This document shows, in pieces, positions 26,703 to 35,890 of a stretch of 64,000 nt of DNA. The stretch's first letter is position 1. Every line of letters begins with the position of its first letter. The DNA is from Magnetofaba australis IT-1. Its GTDB lineage: Bacteria; Pseudomonadota; Magnetococcia; Magnetococcales; Magnetococcaceae. The stretch lies in contig NZ_LVJN01000020.1 in assembly GCF_002109495.1 (NCBI RefSeq), positions 542,300 through 606,299 on the forward strand. Direction: 5' to 3'. A program made the position numbers and the translations under genes. Below the pieces are notes generated by a model, which did no database searches, had not been told where the DNA came from, and was given only the letters and a program-made list of their open reading frames with translations.

Positions 26703-29060
26703 TTAGTGCGACACGTACAGTTTATCCAATTCATCAAATAGCTTCTTACGCATGGCGTCAAAACGCGCCAGTTCATCCTGCGCCTGTTTGGTCTGTCCGT
26801 TGGCGACCAGAGTGGCTACGGCGCGGGCGGTGTCATGCACCTTGACGTGGGTTTCGCCCAGCGTGACAAACAGCGGCTCTTGGCCAAACAGCTCCTGCGC
26901 CGGCCCGTAATACCATTTGCCAAAGGCGCACTCGCGCGCCGTGCTGACGTCATCCGGCTTCAATTGCGAACGTCCGCGAATCGCCCCCACCAGGCGCCCC
27001 AACCACTTCATATGCGCCTGTTTGACCGCTTCCACGTCGAACGGCTCTGCGGTGATCTCAAACTGCTGCGCGGCGGCGGAGAGAGCGCGGCCGGACTCCG
27101 CATTGATGGTGGCCAGCATCGCCTCGTGAGCAATAGCGCCATCGACAAAGTTGGACAAATCCATCGCCTGCAGCATCATCTTCTGCACATTGGCCGAGGC
27201 GGCGAAGATCCCTTGGGCGTTGTCCTGCACCACTTCCATGCGGTCGGCTGCGGAGTTGGCGTTGTCCGCCACGCGGCCGGCGCCTTGGGCGACCCCTTCG
27301 GCGGAGCGCGCAATCTCCATGGTGCCGGTGGCCGCTTCGGTGGCGGCTCGCGCCACTTCACTGGAGGCGTTATGCAGCTCCTGGGCGTTGCGCGCCACTT
27401 CGCCGGAGGCCTGTTTGACACGCTGCATGGAGTCGCTGACCCCGGCCACCTGTCCGGTTTGATCATCCACCTGGTTGGAGATCTCCTGATTGGTCAGGGC
27501 GATCTGCTCGATCATCTCGGTGACGTTTCGGCTGGCGTCTGAGGCCTGCTGGCTCTTCTGTTGAATCTTTTGCGTCTGCGCATCGATGGTTTTGGTCGCT
27601 TCGGTGGTCTGTTGGGCCAACTCTTTGACCTCATTGGCCACCACCGCAAAGCCCTGACCCGCTTCGCCGGCGCCAGCGGCCTCAATGGAGGCGTTGAGGG
27701 CCAGCATATTGGTCTGGTCGGCGATGTTTTTGATCATGCTCACCACTTTGACGATCTCCTGCGCAGAGGTCGTCAGTTCGGCCATGGTGTTCATGGTCTG
27801 GTGCGAGAACTCCTGGGCGTCATTGGAGCGATGATCGGCCTCGACGCACTTGTCGCGCACATTGCTCAGTGAGTGGGTGAGGGTGGAGACCGCTTCAGAG
27901 ACTTCGGTGACCGCCTCGGAGACGCTGCCCAAACTGGTGTTGACGCTGGAGATGTTGCCCGTCATCTGCTCGGCGGCGGCGGCCATGGTGTTGACATTCT
28001 GGCTGGCCTGCTCGGAGGCTGCGGCAATGGAGGTGACGTTGCCGGAGAGGTCGTTGGCGGTCTCTTTGAGGGTTTGGATATTGTCGTTAGCCTGCCCCAA
28101 TTCGTGGCTCAATTGGCGCGTTTTTTCGTCGATCTGGTTGTTCTCCTCCACCACTTGCCTGGCCAGCAGATAGCTCCGATTGGAGTCTTTTTGCAGGCTC
28201 TGGTTGGCTTCGCTGAGTTCGCTGATCACCGCCGAGACGGTGCGCGATTGCAGATTGAGAGTGCGCACAATCTGCGCCAGACCGCTGCGCATGTGTTCGG
28301 CGCAGGAGGCCAGGGATTTATTGTTGGAGGCGGACAGCGGCGCCGTCAGGTCGCCGCGCGACATGCGACTGACGCTGGCCAGAAGATCGGCGATCTCGGC
28401 GCCCATCTGCTGCAGAATACTGCGCACAATCATCGTGCTGATAATAATCAGAAACAGCAGCCCGATGCCAAAGGTGGCGCCGATAACCCAGTTGGCGGAC
28501 TCCATCTGTTCCTCAATGTGATGAATATCCTCATCAAACTCCTTCTCGGCGTTCTCCACCAAGGGGGTCAATTGCTGCAGCATTCTCTCCACGGCAGCGT
28601 CAAAGCTGGCCATCAGCGGATTGCCGCCAGCTGGACCGTCGTCGATGTAGGCTTGCGCCAATTTTCCGCCTTGCTCCACATAAGCGTCAAAAGCTTGTGA
28701 AAGGGACTTCAGGCTTGCTTCCATCCCTTTGTCCGCGCTTTTTTGAATTGTGTCAAACTGATTGAGTTTATTGTGAAAGTTTGCGGCAGAGGCTTGCGCT
28801 TCCTTGAAACCGTCATCAAGGCCATCCTGGCCGCGGGTGGCGGCGATATCCTGGTACCATTGCTGAACCTGGATGGCGTCGACTTTCATCCCTTTGGCGA
28901 GATTGACCAATTGCAATTCGACATCAAGGTTGTGCTGTAAGCTGCTGACATGGCGGTTGTTTTGTAAAACAAGCCAAATGCCAATCAGCAGCATCAATAA
29001 AACGGGGATGGCGACCAGAAGAAGAATCCGGGTGCTGACTTTCAGATTGGTAAAGTTCAT
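26703..29060 (-). CDS. Methyl-accepting chemotaxis protein with C-terminal CZB domain
   Basis: 785 residues. One N-terminal membrane segment ([21 protein letters not shown]), a periplasmic helical ligand domain (about 35-185), a second membrane segment, a HAMP-like linker, a long coiled-coil and the conserved signalling tip ([24 protein letters not shown]). The last about 110 residues are a CZB zinc-binding domain ([26 protein letters not shown] with the expected His and Cys). CZB-bearing receptors sense zinc or HOCl and feed chemotaxis or c-di-GMP control. Divergent from the REC-HPt gene. Confidence 0.93.
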   Translation of the reverse strand: MNFTNLKVSTRILLLVAIPVLLMLLIGIWLVLQNNRHVSSLQHNLDVELQLVNLAKGMKVDAIQVQQWYQDIAATRGQDGLDDGFKEAQASAANFHNKLNQFDTIQKSADKGMEASLKSLSQAFDAYVEQGGKLAQAYIDDGPAGGNPLMASFDAAVERMLQQLTPLVENAEKEFDEDIHHIEEQMESANWVIGATFGIGLLFLIIISTMIVRSILQQMGAEIADLLASVSRMSRGDLTAPLSASNNKSLASCAEHMRSGLAQIVRTLNLQSRTVSAVISELSEANQSLQKDSNRSYLLARQVVEENNQIDEKTRQLSHELGQANDNIQTLKETANDLSGNVTSIAAASEQASQNVNTMAAAAEQMTGNISSVNTSLGSVSEAVTEVSEAVSTLTHSLSNVRDKCVEADHRSNDAQEFSHQTMNTMAELTTSAQEIVKVVSMIKNIADQTNMLALNASIEAAGAGEAGQGFAVVANEVKELAQQTTEATKTIDAQTQKIQQKSQQASDASRNVTEMIEQIALTNQEISNQVDDQTGQVAGVSDSMQRVKQASGEVARNAQELHNASSEVARAATEAATGTMEIARSAEGVAQGAGRVADNANSAADRMEVVQDNAQGIFAASANVQKMMLQAMDLSNFVDGAIAHEAMLATINAESGRALSAAAQQFEITAEPFDVEAVKQAHMKWLGRLVGAIRGRSQLKPDDVSTARECAFGKWYYGPAQELFGQEPLFVTLGETHVKVHDTARAVATLVANGQTKQAQDELARFDAMRKKLFDELDKLYVSH

Positions 29061-29178
29061 AAGGGGTCGGCCCTTTCATTCTGAGAGCGCGAAATTAGCA
29101 CAAAGTTCGCATTTTATGGCAAATATTACGAAATCTTAATACACTTTCGGCGCCATGTGAAAGTGCAAACAGTTCCTA

Positions 29179-29238
29179 TTTGTGTCAGTATGTCATATGC
29201 CATGCAATAATATGTGAAATTGAGTCATATGACACAAA
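29179..29238. promoter_or_regulatory. Operator-like inverted repeat between divergent genes
   Basis: TTTGTGTC at 29179 and GTCATATG at 29192 are mirrored at 29226-29238 by CATATGACACAAA. The arms match except for an eight-base insertion (AGTATGTC) in the left one. It lies between the chemoreceptor (minus) and the REC-HPt gene (plus), about 120 and 50 bases from their starts. Confidence 0.5.
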
Positions 29239-29285
29239 ATATGTCTTACAGCCAATGTCAAAGCGTGCGCTGGAGGAGTGAAACC

Positions 29286-30296
29286 GTGAGGGTTGGAAGT
29301 CTGTTTCCTGTGTTATGGGTCGCTTTGGGCGTGTGGGCTGTCTGGATGGCGATGAGTACAGAGACGGGGGCGGGGGATTTCTGGTCCTGGGGGGTGGGCG
29401 TTGTCCTGTGGCTCGGCGTTGGCGTCGCACATTGGTTTACGCGGCGGCAGGAGTCTGCGCCGCAGCCGGAGCCGCCGGACGCCACGAATTGGACGGAGGA
29501 TCTGCTGGGCTCTGAGGCGCTGGTGGTGATTGGCGCGGAGTCAGAGTATGGCGCAGTGGCGTCCACTCTTGAGCAGTCCGGGTGTTTGGTCACCAGCGCC
29601 AGGGATGGTATGGAGGCGCTGCGCTGTTGTCACGAGGCGCTGTTTGATGTGGTGATCCTGGATCGGGATCTGGCTGGTCTCTCCACAGCAGAGTGCGTGC
29701 GTCGGGTGCGGGCCATGGGGGATGCCGCCCGCGCCAATGTTCCCGTGGTGATTTTGGGTTCTCAGAACGACGAGGCGTTGGCGGGAGTCGATGGCGATGG
29801 CTGGGCGCCGCCTGGGGCGAATGCCGAGCGCATTGGTCAGATTGTGGCGCAGGCGATGCAAGCCCGCGCGCAGCGTGATGCGCATCCGCGGCAAGTGGAT
29901 CAAGGGCCCGGCGCAGTTGAACTTGCCACAGAGGCGGAGCCTGTTGCGGCGGCGTTGTTTGACGCGGAGCGATTGATGACGGCACAGCAAGCTCTGGGGC
30001 GCGAACGCACGGCGGGCTTGCTGCCCAAGTTCGCCGATAACGCCAAGCAACTTCTTGAACGCGCGCAGGAGAGCCTGGCGCATGGGGATTGGCCTGCGGC
30101 GGAAGCGGCCTACCATCGGTTGGCTGGGTCCGCTGGGCAGATGGGATTCCTGGCGCTTTCGCAATGGGCGCGGGGGCAGGAGAATCTGTTGCAGCAGGGG
30201 CGAACCCAAACGGTGTGTGGGCGGGCGCACACAGCGCAGGATCTGTGCGCTCGCTCAATGGCGCAAGCACAGCTCTGGTTGGACGAGCAGGGGTGA
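29286..30296 (+). CDS. Membrane-anchored receiver and histidine phosphotransfer (HPt) protein
   Basis: 336 residues from the GTG at 29286, chosen because GGAGGAG lies eight bases before it. Two hydrophobic segments (residues 5-25, 34-52) form a membrane hairpin. Then comes a receiver-like domain (about 78-205) with a phospho-acceptor candidate Asp126 in VVILDRD. It lacks the usual acidic pair and the Lys, so it is degenerate. The C-terminal HPt domain has its phospho-His at His277 (AAYHRLAGSAGQMG). It could shuttle phosphate between the hybrid kinase at 35887 and the response regulator at 30341, with which it converges. Confidence 0.75.
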   Translation: MRVGSLFPVLWVALGVWAVWMAMSTETGAGDFWSWGVGVVLWLGVGVAHWFTRRQESAPQPEPPDATNWTEDLLGSEALVVIGAESEYGAVASTLEQSGCLVTSARDGMEALRCCHEALFDVVILDRDLAGLSTAECVRRVRAMGDAARANVPVVILGSQNDEALAGVDGDGWAPPGANAERIGQIVAQAMQARAQRDAHPRQVDQGPGAVELATEAEPVAAALFDAERLMTAQQALGRERTAGLLPKFADNAKQLLERAQESLAHGDWPAAEAAYHRLAGSAGQMGFLALSQWARGQENLLQQGRTQTVCGRAHTAQDLCARSMAQAQLWLDEQG

Positions 30297-30340
30297 CGCC
30301 CGCAACCCTGGTGTGGAGTTCGGTCCGTCCTGTAGGCGCT

Positions 30341-31096
30341 TTAAGAGGTCGACGCGGTTAAGGGGTCGCCTGGGGAGAGCTTCTCCACTTGCGCAGTGAA
30401 CTGATATCCTACGCCGTGAACGGTGATGAACAGTTGCGGTCTGGCCGGATCCTGCTCCAGCTTGCGGCGTAGGCGGTTGACCATGACGTCGATGGTGCGG
30501 TCGTTGGGAGACCATTCGCGGCTGCTCACTGCGTCGAGCAGTTGGTCACGGCTCAGCGCACGACCGCTGCGATTGAGAAACGCCAGCAGGAGGCGGTATT
30601 CGCCGTTGGTCAGCGTCTGCTCACCCTGCTCCGCGCTCACTGCTTTGCGGGTGGCGGGGTCCAGCGTCCAGGAAGCGAAGCGGTAGACTGCGGAGGGCTC
30701 ATCCTCACGTGTGGCCTGTTTGATGGCGTCGATGCGGCGCAGCAGACTCTTGACCCGCGCCAGCAGCTCCCGTTCGTTGAAGGGTTTGACCACGTAATCA
30801 TCGGCGCCGATCTCCAGTCCGATAATGCGGTCCACATCATCGCCGCGCGAGGACACCAGAATGATCCCAACTTCGGAGCGCGCGCGGACTTCGCGCGTCA
30901 ATTCGAGGCCATCGCGCCCTGGCAGCCCGATATCCAGCAGGATCACGTCAATGTTCTGTTTGGCCATGACGTTTTTCATGCTGGATTCGTCATGGGCTTG
31001 CGTCACGCTGTAACCTGCGTTGACAAAATAGCCGCTCAGTAGTTCTCGGGAGGTGGGGTCATCCTCTACCACGAGAATATGGTGCTTCTGGCTCAT
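30341..31096 (-). CDS. OmpR-family response regulator (ArcA/TorR-like)
   Basis: 251 residues. N-terminal receiver with EDD pair (11-13), phospho-acceptor Asp55 in LLDIGLPG, conserved Thr/Ser (VSSR) and Lys in VKPFNE. The C-terminal winged-helix Trans_reg_C domain has SNDRTIDVMVNRLRRKL and the wing VGYQF. Overall wording is closest to ArcA and TorR regulators. There is no kinase gene immediately adjacent. Ribosome site AAGGAAAA. Confidence 0.92.
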   Translation of the reverse strand: MSQKHHILVVEDDPTSRELLSGYFVNAGYSVTQAHDESSMKNVMAKQNIDVILLDIGLPGRDGLELTREVRARSEVGIILVSSRGDDVDRIIGLEIGADDYVVKPFNERELLARVKSLLRRIDAIKQATREDEPSAVYRFASWTLDPATRKAVSAEQGEQTLTNGEYRLLLAFLNRSGRALSRDQLLDAVSSREWSPNDRTIDVMVNRLRRKLEQDPARPQLFITVHGVGYQFTAQVEKLSPGDPLTASTS

Positions 31097-31224
31097 CGGT
31101 GATTTTCCTTGCCAAAGTCCAACGCAACGCCGTGTGATTTTTGGTGCGGAAATTTAATGATTACAGAAAGTTGTGCATATTTTTTTAAATTCAACTATTA
31201 GCGTAATCTGATCTTGGAATTGAG

Positions 31225-31263
31225 ATTAACATAAAATTAACAACTATTCCGCATGGATTAACA
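31225..31263 (-). promoter_or_regulatory. ArcA/TorR-like direct-repeat operator candidate
   Basis: On the minus strand TGTTAAT occurs three times, starting at complement positions 31225-31231, 31236-31242 and 31257-31263, that is at 11 and 21 bp spacing. ArcA boxes are direct GTTAA-type repeats 11 bp apart. The site lies 129-167 bp upstream of the OmpR-family regulator gene, suggesting autoregulation, or control of a transcript on the plus strand. Confidence 0.5.
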
Positions 31264-31500
31264 ACACGAGCGAAGATTATTTACATCCATAGCGTATAGT
31301 GTGAATCGTCGATTGGGGCGAACCGCTCGAATCTGAATATTCCTCCCCGTCTGGAGGGGGTCGGCGATTCTGGGGTCACACGGGATTATCCTGTGCCGGT
31401 TGTCGGTCCTGAGGCGAATAAAGCCAGCCGGGTGCATGAATTTCCTGACATTTTCCAAGAATAAAGGGCCCGCGGCGTTAGCTGCGGGCCCTTAATTTTT
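31264..31500 (+). ncRNA. Candidate structured small RNA ending in a strong terminator
   Basis: Between the operator-like repeats and a strong terminator no convincing protein is encoded. The stretch holds several short hairpins: CCTCC/GGAGG, GAATC/GATTC around it, CACGGGAT/ATCCTGTG, and GGC/GCC pairs. A plus-strand transcript would end at the terminator at 31464-31500. I do not recognise a known RNA family; it is offered as an unexplained transcription unit. Part of the 692-bp gap 31097-31788. Confidence 0.35.
31464..31500 (+). terminator. Rho-independent terminator
   Basis: A perfect 10-bp stem (AAGGGCCCGC with GCGGGCCCTT) with a 10-nt loop is followed by AATTTTT. The better T tail is on the plus strand, although no plus-strand protein gene precedes it within 1100 bp. 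Confidence 0.75.
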
Positions 31501-31571
31501 GTGGCGCGGAGATTCGGCTTTCCAGCGTTTATAGCCGCTTGAATCCAGAATGACACAAATCCAAAGCGCTC

Positions 31572-31737
31572 TATGTTTGCGTGACACTGCTAGGTCTTGC
31601 GCTGACTATGAGACAAATTTCCAACGGAAATTTGTCGGGCTTCTTTAAGGGTCTGAGACCCTTAAGCGGGTGTGGGCAGCGCCCACGGTTTGGATTTTGA
31701 TCTTGGGAGCTCGAGGGCGGAGCCCTCGATATCTTTC
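31572..31737 (-). repeat. Family I interspersed hairpin repeat, copy 3 (minus orientation)
   Basis: Read on the minus strand it begins GAAAGATATCGAGGGC, keeps the linkers AAGATC, CACCCGC (as ACACCCGC) and CATAGTCAGCGCAAG, and ends CACGCAAACATAG. Its third hairpin has CTTAAGGGTC/GACCCTTAA arms. Its fourth hairpin has ACAAATTTCC/GGAAATTTGT instead of the GC-rich arms of copies 1 and 4. It sits 50 bases after the tolC stop. Confidence 0.85.
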
Positions 31738-31788
31738 AGCGCCCATATGTGCACTTTTGAATGCTAGCGACTATAAGATCTGGCGCGC

Positions 31789-33300
31789 TTATTTTCCTTG
31801 AATGACGCCTTGCCCCCAGTCGCCAAGGCTTTTGACCTGCTCCACACCTTTGCCCGGCAAGGTTTTCAGCTGATCGAGGCCGCGTCGCAGGAAGGTCTCC
31901 AGCACGGTGTGGCGTTTGGCGGCGGCGGGACGTTCGGGCAGTGGCGCATCCAGCGCGTCGCGCAATACGCCGAGGCTATTCCACAGCCGGTAGTGCGCTG
32001 TCATGAAGGCGAATTTTTCTGAGGTGTAGCTGGTCTTGGCGGTATACAGCTCGTTTTCGCCATTGAGCAGATCCAGCAGGGTGCGTTTGCCCAGTTTGAA
32101 CTGGTCGGCGTAGGCTTTGACCACATCCTGGCTCACTTGAACCTGCTTCTCCAGCAGCGCAACGCGCTCCTGCGCCATGGCCAGGCTCTCCCACGCCACC
32201 ACCACCGCCTCCTGGGTGGAGCGACGCGCCACTTCCAGGGCTTCGCGGCTCTGGTTGACGCGGTTGGCGCGTTCATGCCGCACCCCTTCGTCACGTCCGC
32301 CGTTATAGAGATTGTAGGAGAGCTTCACCAGCGCCGAGAGCGCCTTGGCGTAGCCCCGCGTGCCGCTGACGTTGGCGTTGTTGCTGTAGGCCAACTCCAG
32401 ATTGACCGTGGGCATGAAGGCTGACAGGGCGTTCTCATAATTGGATTGCGCCGCCGCCACGTCAAGACCGGCGCCAACGATGGCCGGATGCTCTGTGGTG
32501 GCCGCTTTGATGGCCTGATCCAGCGCCTTGGGCAGCGCTTCGGCGTCCAGGGTCGGTTCCTGCAGATCCTGGGGCGGGTGGCCGACGATGCGCTCATAGC
32601 GGGCGTCGGCGATGCGCAGAGCGCCGTCAATGGCGGACAGGGTGGCTTGCGCCAACGCCAGACGGCTCTGGGTCTGCTGCACGTCGGCTTCGTTACCGGC
32701 GCCGCCCTCGGCCTTGGCTTTGACCTTATCCAGGATCTCCTGGTGCAGGGCGATGTTCTCTTCAGCCAGCTTGCGCAGTTTGCGCTGTTTGAGCGCCTCC
32801 AGATAGGCCTCCACCGCGGTCATGCCGACTGCTTCAGCGGTGCGCTGATAGGCGTAATCCGAAGACTCCAGCGTCTTCTCCGCCCGTGAAATATCATGCT
32901 GGGCGGCAAAGCCGTCGAACAGCGGCTGGGTGATGGTGACGGCGGAGTCGCCGCGTGTGAGTGTGTAGGTGCCTTCCGACAGACCGCGCGTGGTGGTGTT
33001 GTCGCTGGCCTCTTTGCCGTAATCGGCGGTGACGTCCACGGTGGGCAGGCGCGCGCCTGAGGCTTGCAGCGCCAACTGCTCGCTGGCTTGACGATTCTCC
33101 AAAGCGGAGCGGATCTCCGGGTTGGTCTGTAGCGTGGCGCGCAACGCTTCCGTCAAGCTCTCGGCATGAACTGGCGCGGCGCTGGCCAGCAGTATCGCGG
33201 CGCTGGCCAGCAGCAGGCGCTTGGGGCGCATGCAGGGTTGGGGCGTTTGTGCGGTCAGACGGGCGGCGGGGTGACGGAGAACTCGCATAATGTCGGGCAT
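31789..33300 (-). CDS. tolC: TolC-family outer-membrane efflux/secretion protein
   Basis: 503 residues from the ATG at 33300; starts at 33288 and 33231 are also possible, and none has a clear ribosome site. A signal peptide (RLLLASAAILLASAAPVHAES) is followed by two tandem outer-membrane-factor repeats of about 200 residues (ANQ-rich helices, SLTEALRATLQTNPEI at the start, YNLYNGGRDEGVRH in the second). It forms the outer-membrane tunnel and could pair with the HlyD and ABC components at 38634-42172 to make a type I secretion system. Confidence 0.9.
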   Translation of the reverse strand: MPDIMRVLRHPAARLTAQTPQPCMRPKRLLLASAAILLASAAPVHAESLTEALRATLQTNPEIRSALENRQASEQLALQASGARLPTVDVTADYGKEASDNTTTRGLSEGTYTLTRGDSAVTITQPLFDGFAAQHDISRAEKTLESSDYAYQRTAEAVGMTAVEAYLEALKQRKLRKLAEENIALHQEILDKVKAKAEGGAGNEADVQQTQSRLALAQATLSAIDGALRIADARYERIVGHPPQDLQEPTLDAEALPKALDQAIKAATTEHPAIVGAGLDVAAAQSNYENALSAFMPTVNLELAYSNNANVSGTRGYAKALSALVKLSYNLYNGGRDEGVRHERANRVNQSREALEVARRSTQEAVVVAWESLAMAQERVALLEKQVQVSQDVVKAYADQFKLGKRTLLDLLNGENELYTAKTSYTSEKFAFMTAHYRLWNSLGVLRDALDAPLPERPAAAKRHTVLETFLRRGLDQLKTLPGKGVEQVKSLGDWGQGVIQGK

Positions 33301-33412
33301 TCCATTTGGGTTCCCGCGCGCAGGCGCGAGCGTGACCGAAAGGGTATGTATCAAAATATCAGAATACACGATAAGTGGTGTTCATCGCGAGCGAAAAGCG
33401 GCTTTTGCAGGC

Positions 33413-34510
33413 TTAGAACGGTCCGTTTTGTGGCGCTTCGGCGCCAATGCGCAAGATGTGATGAATCTCATCGCTGAGCAGTCCCACCGCCATGGGGCGG
33501 CGCGCGCCGGGCAGAGCAATGACGTCATACAGCTCGCTCACCACGCCTTCTATTAGCAACTGATGCGCCATCTGTCCACGATCGATGTCGATCACCGCCA
33601 GGCCGCACTGGGGCGGCGTGCCGCGCTGCGCCAGGATGTCGTCCAGCGGTAGACCGCTGAAAGCTTTGTCGCGGCGCGCCTTGGAGAGCCCCACCACAGC
33701 GTGGCGCCCAACGAAGGTCAAGCCGCGGCCATAGCCGGGCAGTGGGGCGACTGACTCGCCTGCGCCGCCTGTCAGCGGGATGCGCTGTAATTCGCCGCGA
33801 CCGGAGTTGAGCAGCCAGATGTGGCCATCATAGACCCGCGGCGAGTGGGGCATGGAGAGCCCGTCGAGAAGTATCTGATTTGTGGTGATGTCCATCAGTA
33901 GGCCGCCATCGGCGCGGTGGTCGCGCCAGCCATCCCTGTGGTCGCTGTTTGCGACCATGGTGACGTAGCGAGGGGCGCCGTCGCGCAGCGCCATGCCATT
34001 GAGGTGACAGCGATCCTCGGCGGCGAAACCGGAGACAAAGGGCGGGCGCCACAGGGGGACGAAACTGTAACCCGGCGCGGCGGCGCTCAGACAGTTGAAC
34101 AGGGTGTTGACGAATAGAATGCGGCCCTGGGCGTCAACCCCGATATCGTGAGTGTCGACGTTGCCGGTGGTGTAGGCTTGGGTGGGCAGATAGAGGCGAT
34201 CGTAGCCGTTATGGTTTTGATCCGGCGTCAAGACGTTGTCGAAGCGCCAGATCTGCCACTTGCTGCTCATCACCAGGCTATCGTTGTGGGCGCACAGCCC
34301 CATACAGTGCTCAAAGGTGCGTTCAAACACCGACAGTCGCCCATCCGCTGATCCGCCCAGCAGAAACAATTTGCCCGACTGATACGTTGTGAAGGCCAGT
34401 CCTACGCCCTGTTGCGCCATCCAGGCGGCAAAGCCGGGCGATGCGCGCACGCTCAAGGGCGGTGTGGCGGGCTCGGTGTTGGGGAGGGGGGTGGCGTCGG
34501 ATTGGCTCAT
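33413..34510 (-). CDS. TIGR03032-family protein
   Basis: 365 residues from the ATG at 34510 (GGGAGAG ribosome site 14 bases before). No signal peptide or membrane segment. It has the TIGR03032/DUF4915 features: FAAWMAQQGVGLAFTTYQ, LFLLGGSADGRLSVFERTF, HDIGVDAQGRILFVNTLFNCL and ANSDHRDGWRDHR. The fold is probably a beta propeller. Family members often sit with type I secretion and calcium-binding repeat protein genes, as here next to tolC. Function unknown. Confidence 0.85.
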   Translation of the reverse strand: MSQSDATPLPNTEPATPPLSVRASPGFAAWMAQQGVGLAFTTYQSGKLFLLGGSADGRLSVFERTFEHCMGLCAHNDSLVMSSKWQIWRFDNVLTPDQNHNGYDRLYLPTQAYTTGNVDTHDIGVDAQGRILFVNTLFNCLSAAAPGYSFVPLWRPPFVSGFAAEDRCHLNGMALRDGAPRYVTMVANSDHRDGWRDHRADGGLLMDITTNQILLDGLSMPHSPRVYDGHIWLLNSGRGELQRIPLTGGAGESVAPLPGYGRGLTFVGRHAVVGLSKARRDKAFSGLPLDDILAQRGTPPQCGLAVIDIDRGQMAHQLLIEGVVSELYDVIALPGARRPMAVGLLSDEIHHILRIGAEAPQNGPF

Positions 34511-34589
34511 GGCGCGTTCAGGCTCTCCCAGTGGGGATTTCGCACTCAAAATGGAACATCTCATGTGAACCGCCCTACATTGCCGGGGT

Positions 34590-34802
34590 TTAGAACGGAG
34601 GAAAAGGGATTTCAACTCCCCCCGGCGTCGCAACCATGATCCGCCAGCGCCTGGCGTGCTCTGCAGAACGTGTGGTTGGACTCTTGGCCAGATGTTCTCC
34701 CTCTTTGCTGAGTGCGTACGTCATCGGCTTATGGTTGCTGGGGCAAACCCCCCCATGGTCGCGACGTCCGAGCAGCGTTATTAACCGATTGATGGAATTC
34801 AT
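34590..34802 (-). CDS. Possible small winged-helix-like protein
   Basis: A 70-residue reading contains RLITLLGRRDHGGVCPSNHKPMTYALSKEGEHLA, which resembles the wing and C-terminal helix of MarR- or PadR-like regulators (RP..Y.LT..G). There is no ribosome site and no recognised start, and the domain is only half a winged helix. It could be a remnant or chance. It occupies part of the 426-bp gap 34511-34936. Confidence 0.25.
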   Translation of the reverse strand: MNSINRLITLLGRRDHGGVCPSNHKPMTYALSKEGEHLAKSPTTRSAEHARRWRIMVATPGGVEIPFPPF

Positions 34803-34875
34803 TACGAGAATTTGAGAGACTGTGTCTGGAGCCGCGTATGCGTCTGTGGGCTCTGCGCGCTATTGAATGGGCAGG

Positions 34876-34900
34876 TTATAATATTGATTAATTATTATAA
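34876..34900. promoter_or_regulatory. AT-rich palindrome before the PhnD-like gene
   Basis: TTATAATA (34876-34883) is mirrored by TATTATAA (34893-34900) around a nine-base centre. It lies directly before the candidate start region and may be an operator or contain a -10 element. Confidence 0.4.
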
Positions 34901-34936
34901 AAAATGAGTGTTTGCAAAATGTCCATTGCAAGGAGA

Positions 34937-35890
34937 ATGGCGTTGAGAGACGGAACCCGACGTCTATGCCCCGATGCAGTCAGAAGACTGGTTCTGGGCG
35001 CTGTGTGTTGCATGCTGGCGTTCGTCGCGGGTTGCCAGGATGAACAGCAAGCGCCCTATGCGCCGCAGTTCAGCGATCAGTCGCCACGCAAGACGCCGCA
35101 ATATATTTTTGGCGTGCATCCTCTGCACAATCCGGCGCGACTGTTTGCCGTTTACCAGCCCTTGGTCGACTACCTGAACGCCCGTCTTGAGGGAAGCCGC
35201 CTTGTCTTGGAGGCGTCCCGCAACTATGCCGCTTATGATAAGAAGCTGTTTGGCGGTCACTTCCATTTGGCGTTGCCCAACCCCTATCAAACCGTCGCTT
35301 CGCTCAAGCATGGTTATCGTGTCTTTGGCAAAATGGGCGACGATGAGAATTTTCGCGGCATCATTCTTGTGCGCAAGGATAGCGGCATTCACGAACCGGC
35401 GGATCTCAAGGGGCGTGTGGTGAGCTATCCGGCGCCCACGGCGCTGGCCGCGACCATGATGCCGCAATGGTTCCTCTTCAGTCATGGCGTGGACGTGATG
35501 AAGGAGATCGACAACCGTTACGTCGGCTCGCAGGAGTCCTCTATGATGAATGTCTATCTGGGGGAGAGCGCGGCCGGCGCCACCTGGCCGCCGCCGTGGC
35601 GCGCATTCGCCAAAGAGCGCCCAGACGTGGCGGCGGAGTTGGAGGTGAAGTGGCGCACGCCGCCGCTGCCCAATAACGGTTTGGTGGCGCGAATGGATAC
35701 GCCGCAGGAGTTGGTGCGGCGGGTGGGTGAGTTACTGTTTGCGCTGCATACGAATCCACAGGGGCGGGCCATTCTGGAGCCCATGGAGCTGTCCCGCTTT
35801 GAAGCCGCCGATGCCGACGCCTATCAGCCGGTGGTGGCGTTTCTGCAACGCTTTTCCCGCGAACTGCGGCCGATTCGAGGTCAGCAATGA
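34937..35890 (+). CDS. PhnD-like periplasmic substrate-binding lipoprotein
   Basis: About 317 residues. The export signal ends in the lipobox FVAGC, then a solute-binding domain of the phosphate/phosphonate-binding (PBP2, PhnD) class: [52 protein letters not shown]. The start is uncertain: ATG at 34904, 34919 or 34937, or TTG at 34943, the last being best spaced from AGGAGA at 34931. It overlaps the hybrid kinase gene by four bases (ATGA), so it probably reports ligand to that kinase, as TorT does to TorS. Confidence 0.85.
   Translation: MALRDGTRRLCPDAVRRLVLGAVCCMLAFVAGCQDEQQAPYAPQFSDQSPRKTPQYIFGVHPLHNPARLFAVYQPLVDYLNARLEGSRLVLEASRNYAAYDKKLFGGHFHLALPNPYQTVASLKHGYRVFGKMGDDENFRGIILVRKDSGIHEPADLKGRVVSYPAPTALAATMMPQWFLFSHGVDVMKEIDNRYVGSQESSMMNVYLGESAAGATWPPPWRAFAKERPDVAAELEVKWRTPPLPNNGLVARMDTPQELVRRVGELLFALHTNPQGRAILEPMELSRFEAADADAYQPVVAFLQRFSRELRPIRGQQ

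Noticed and set aside
31258-31458. A 66-codon minus-strand reading in the tolC-regulator gap.
   Set aside because: No ribosome site, domain or plausible composition; left as non-coding.
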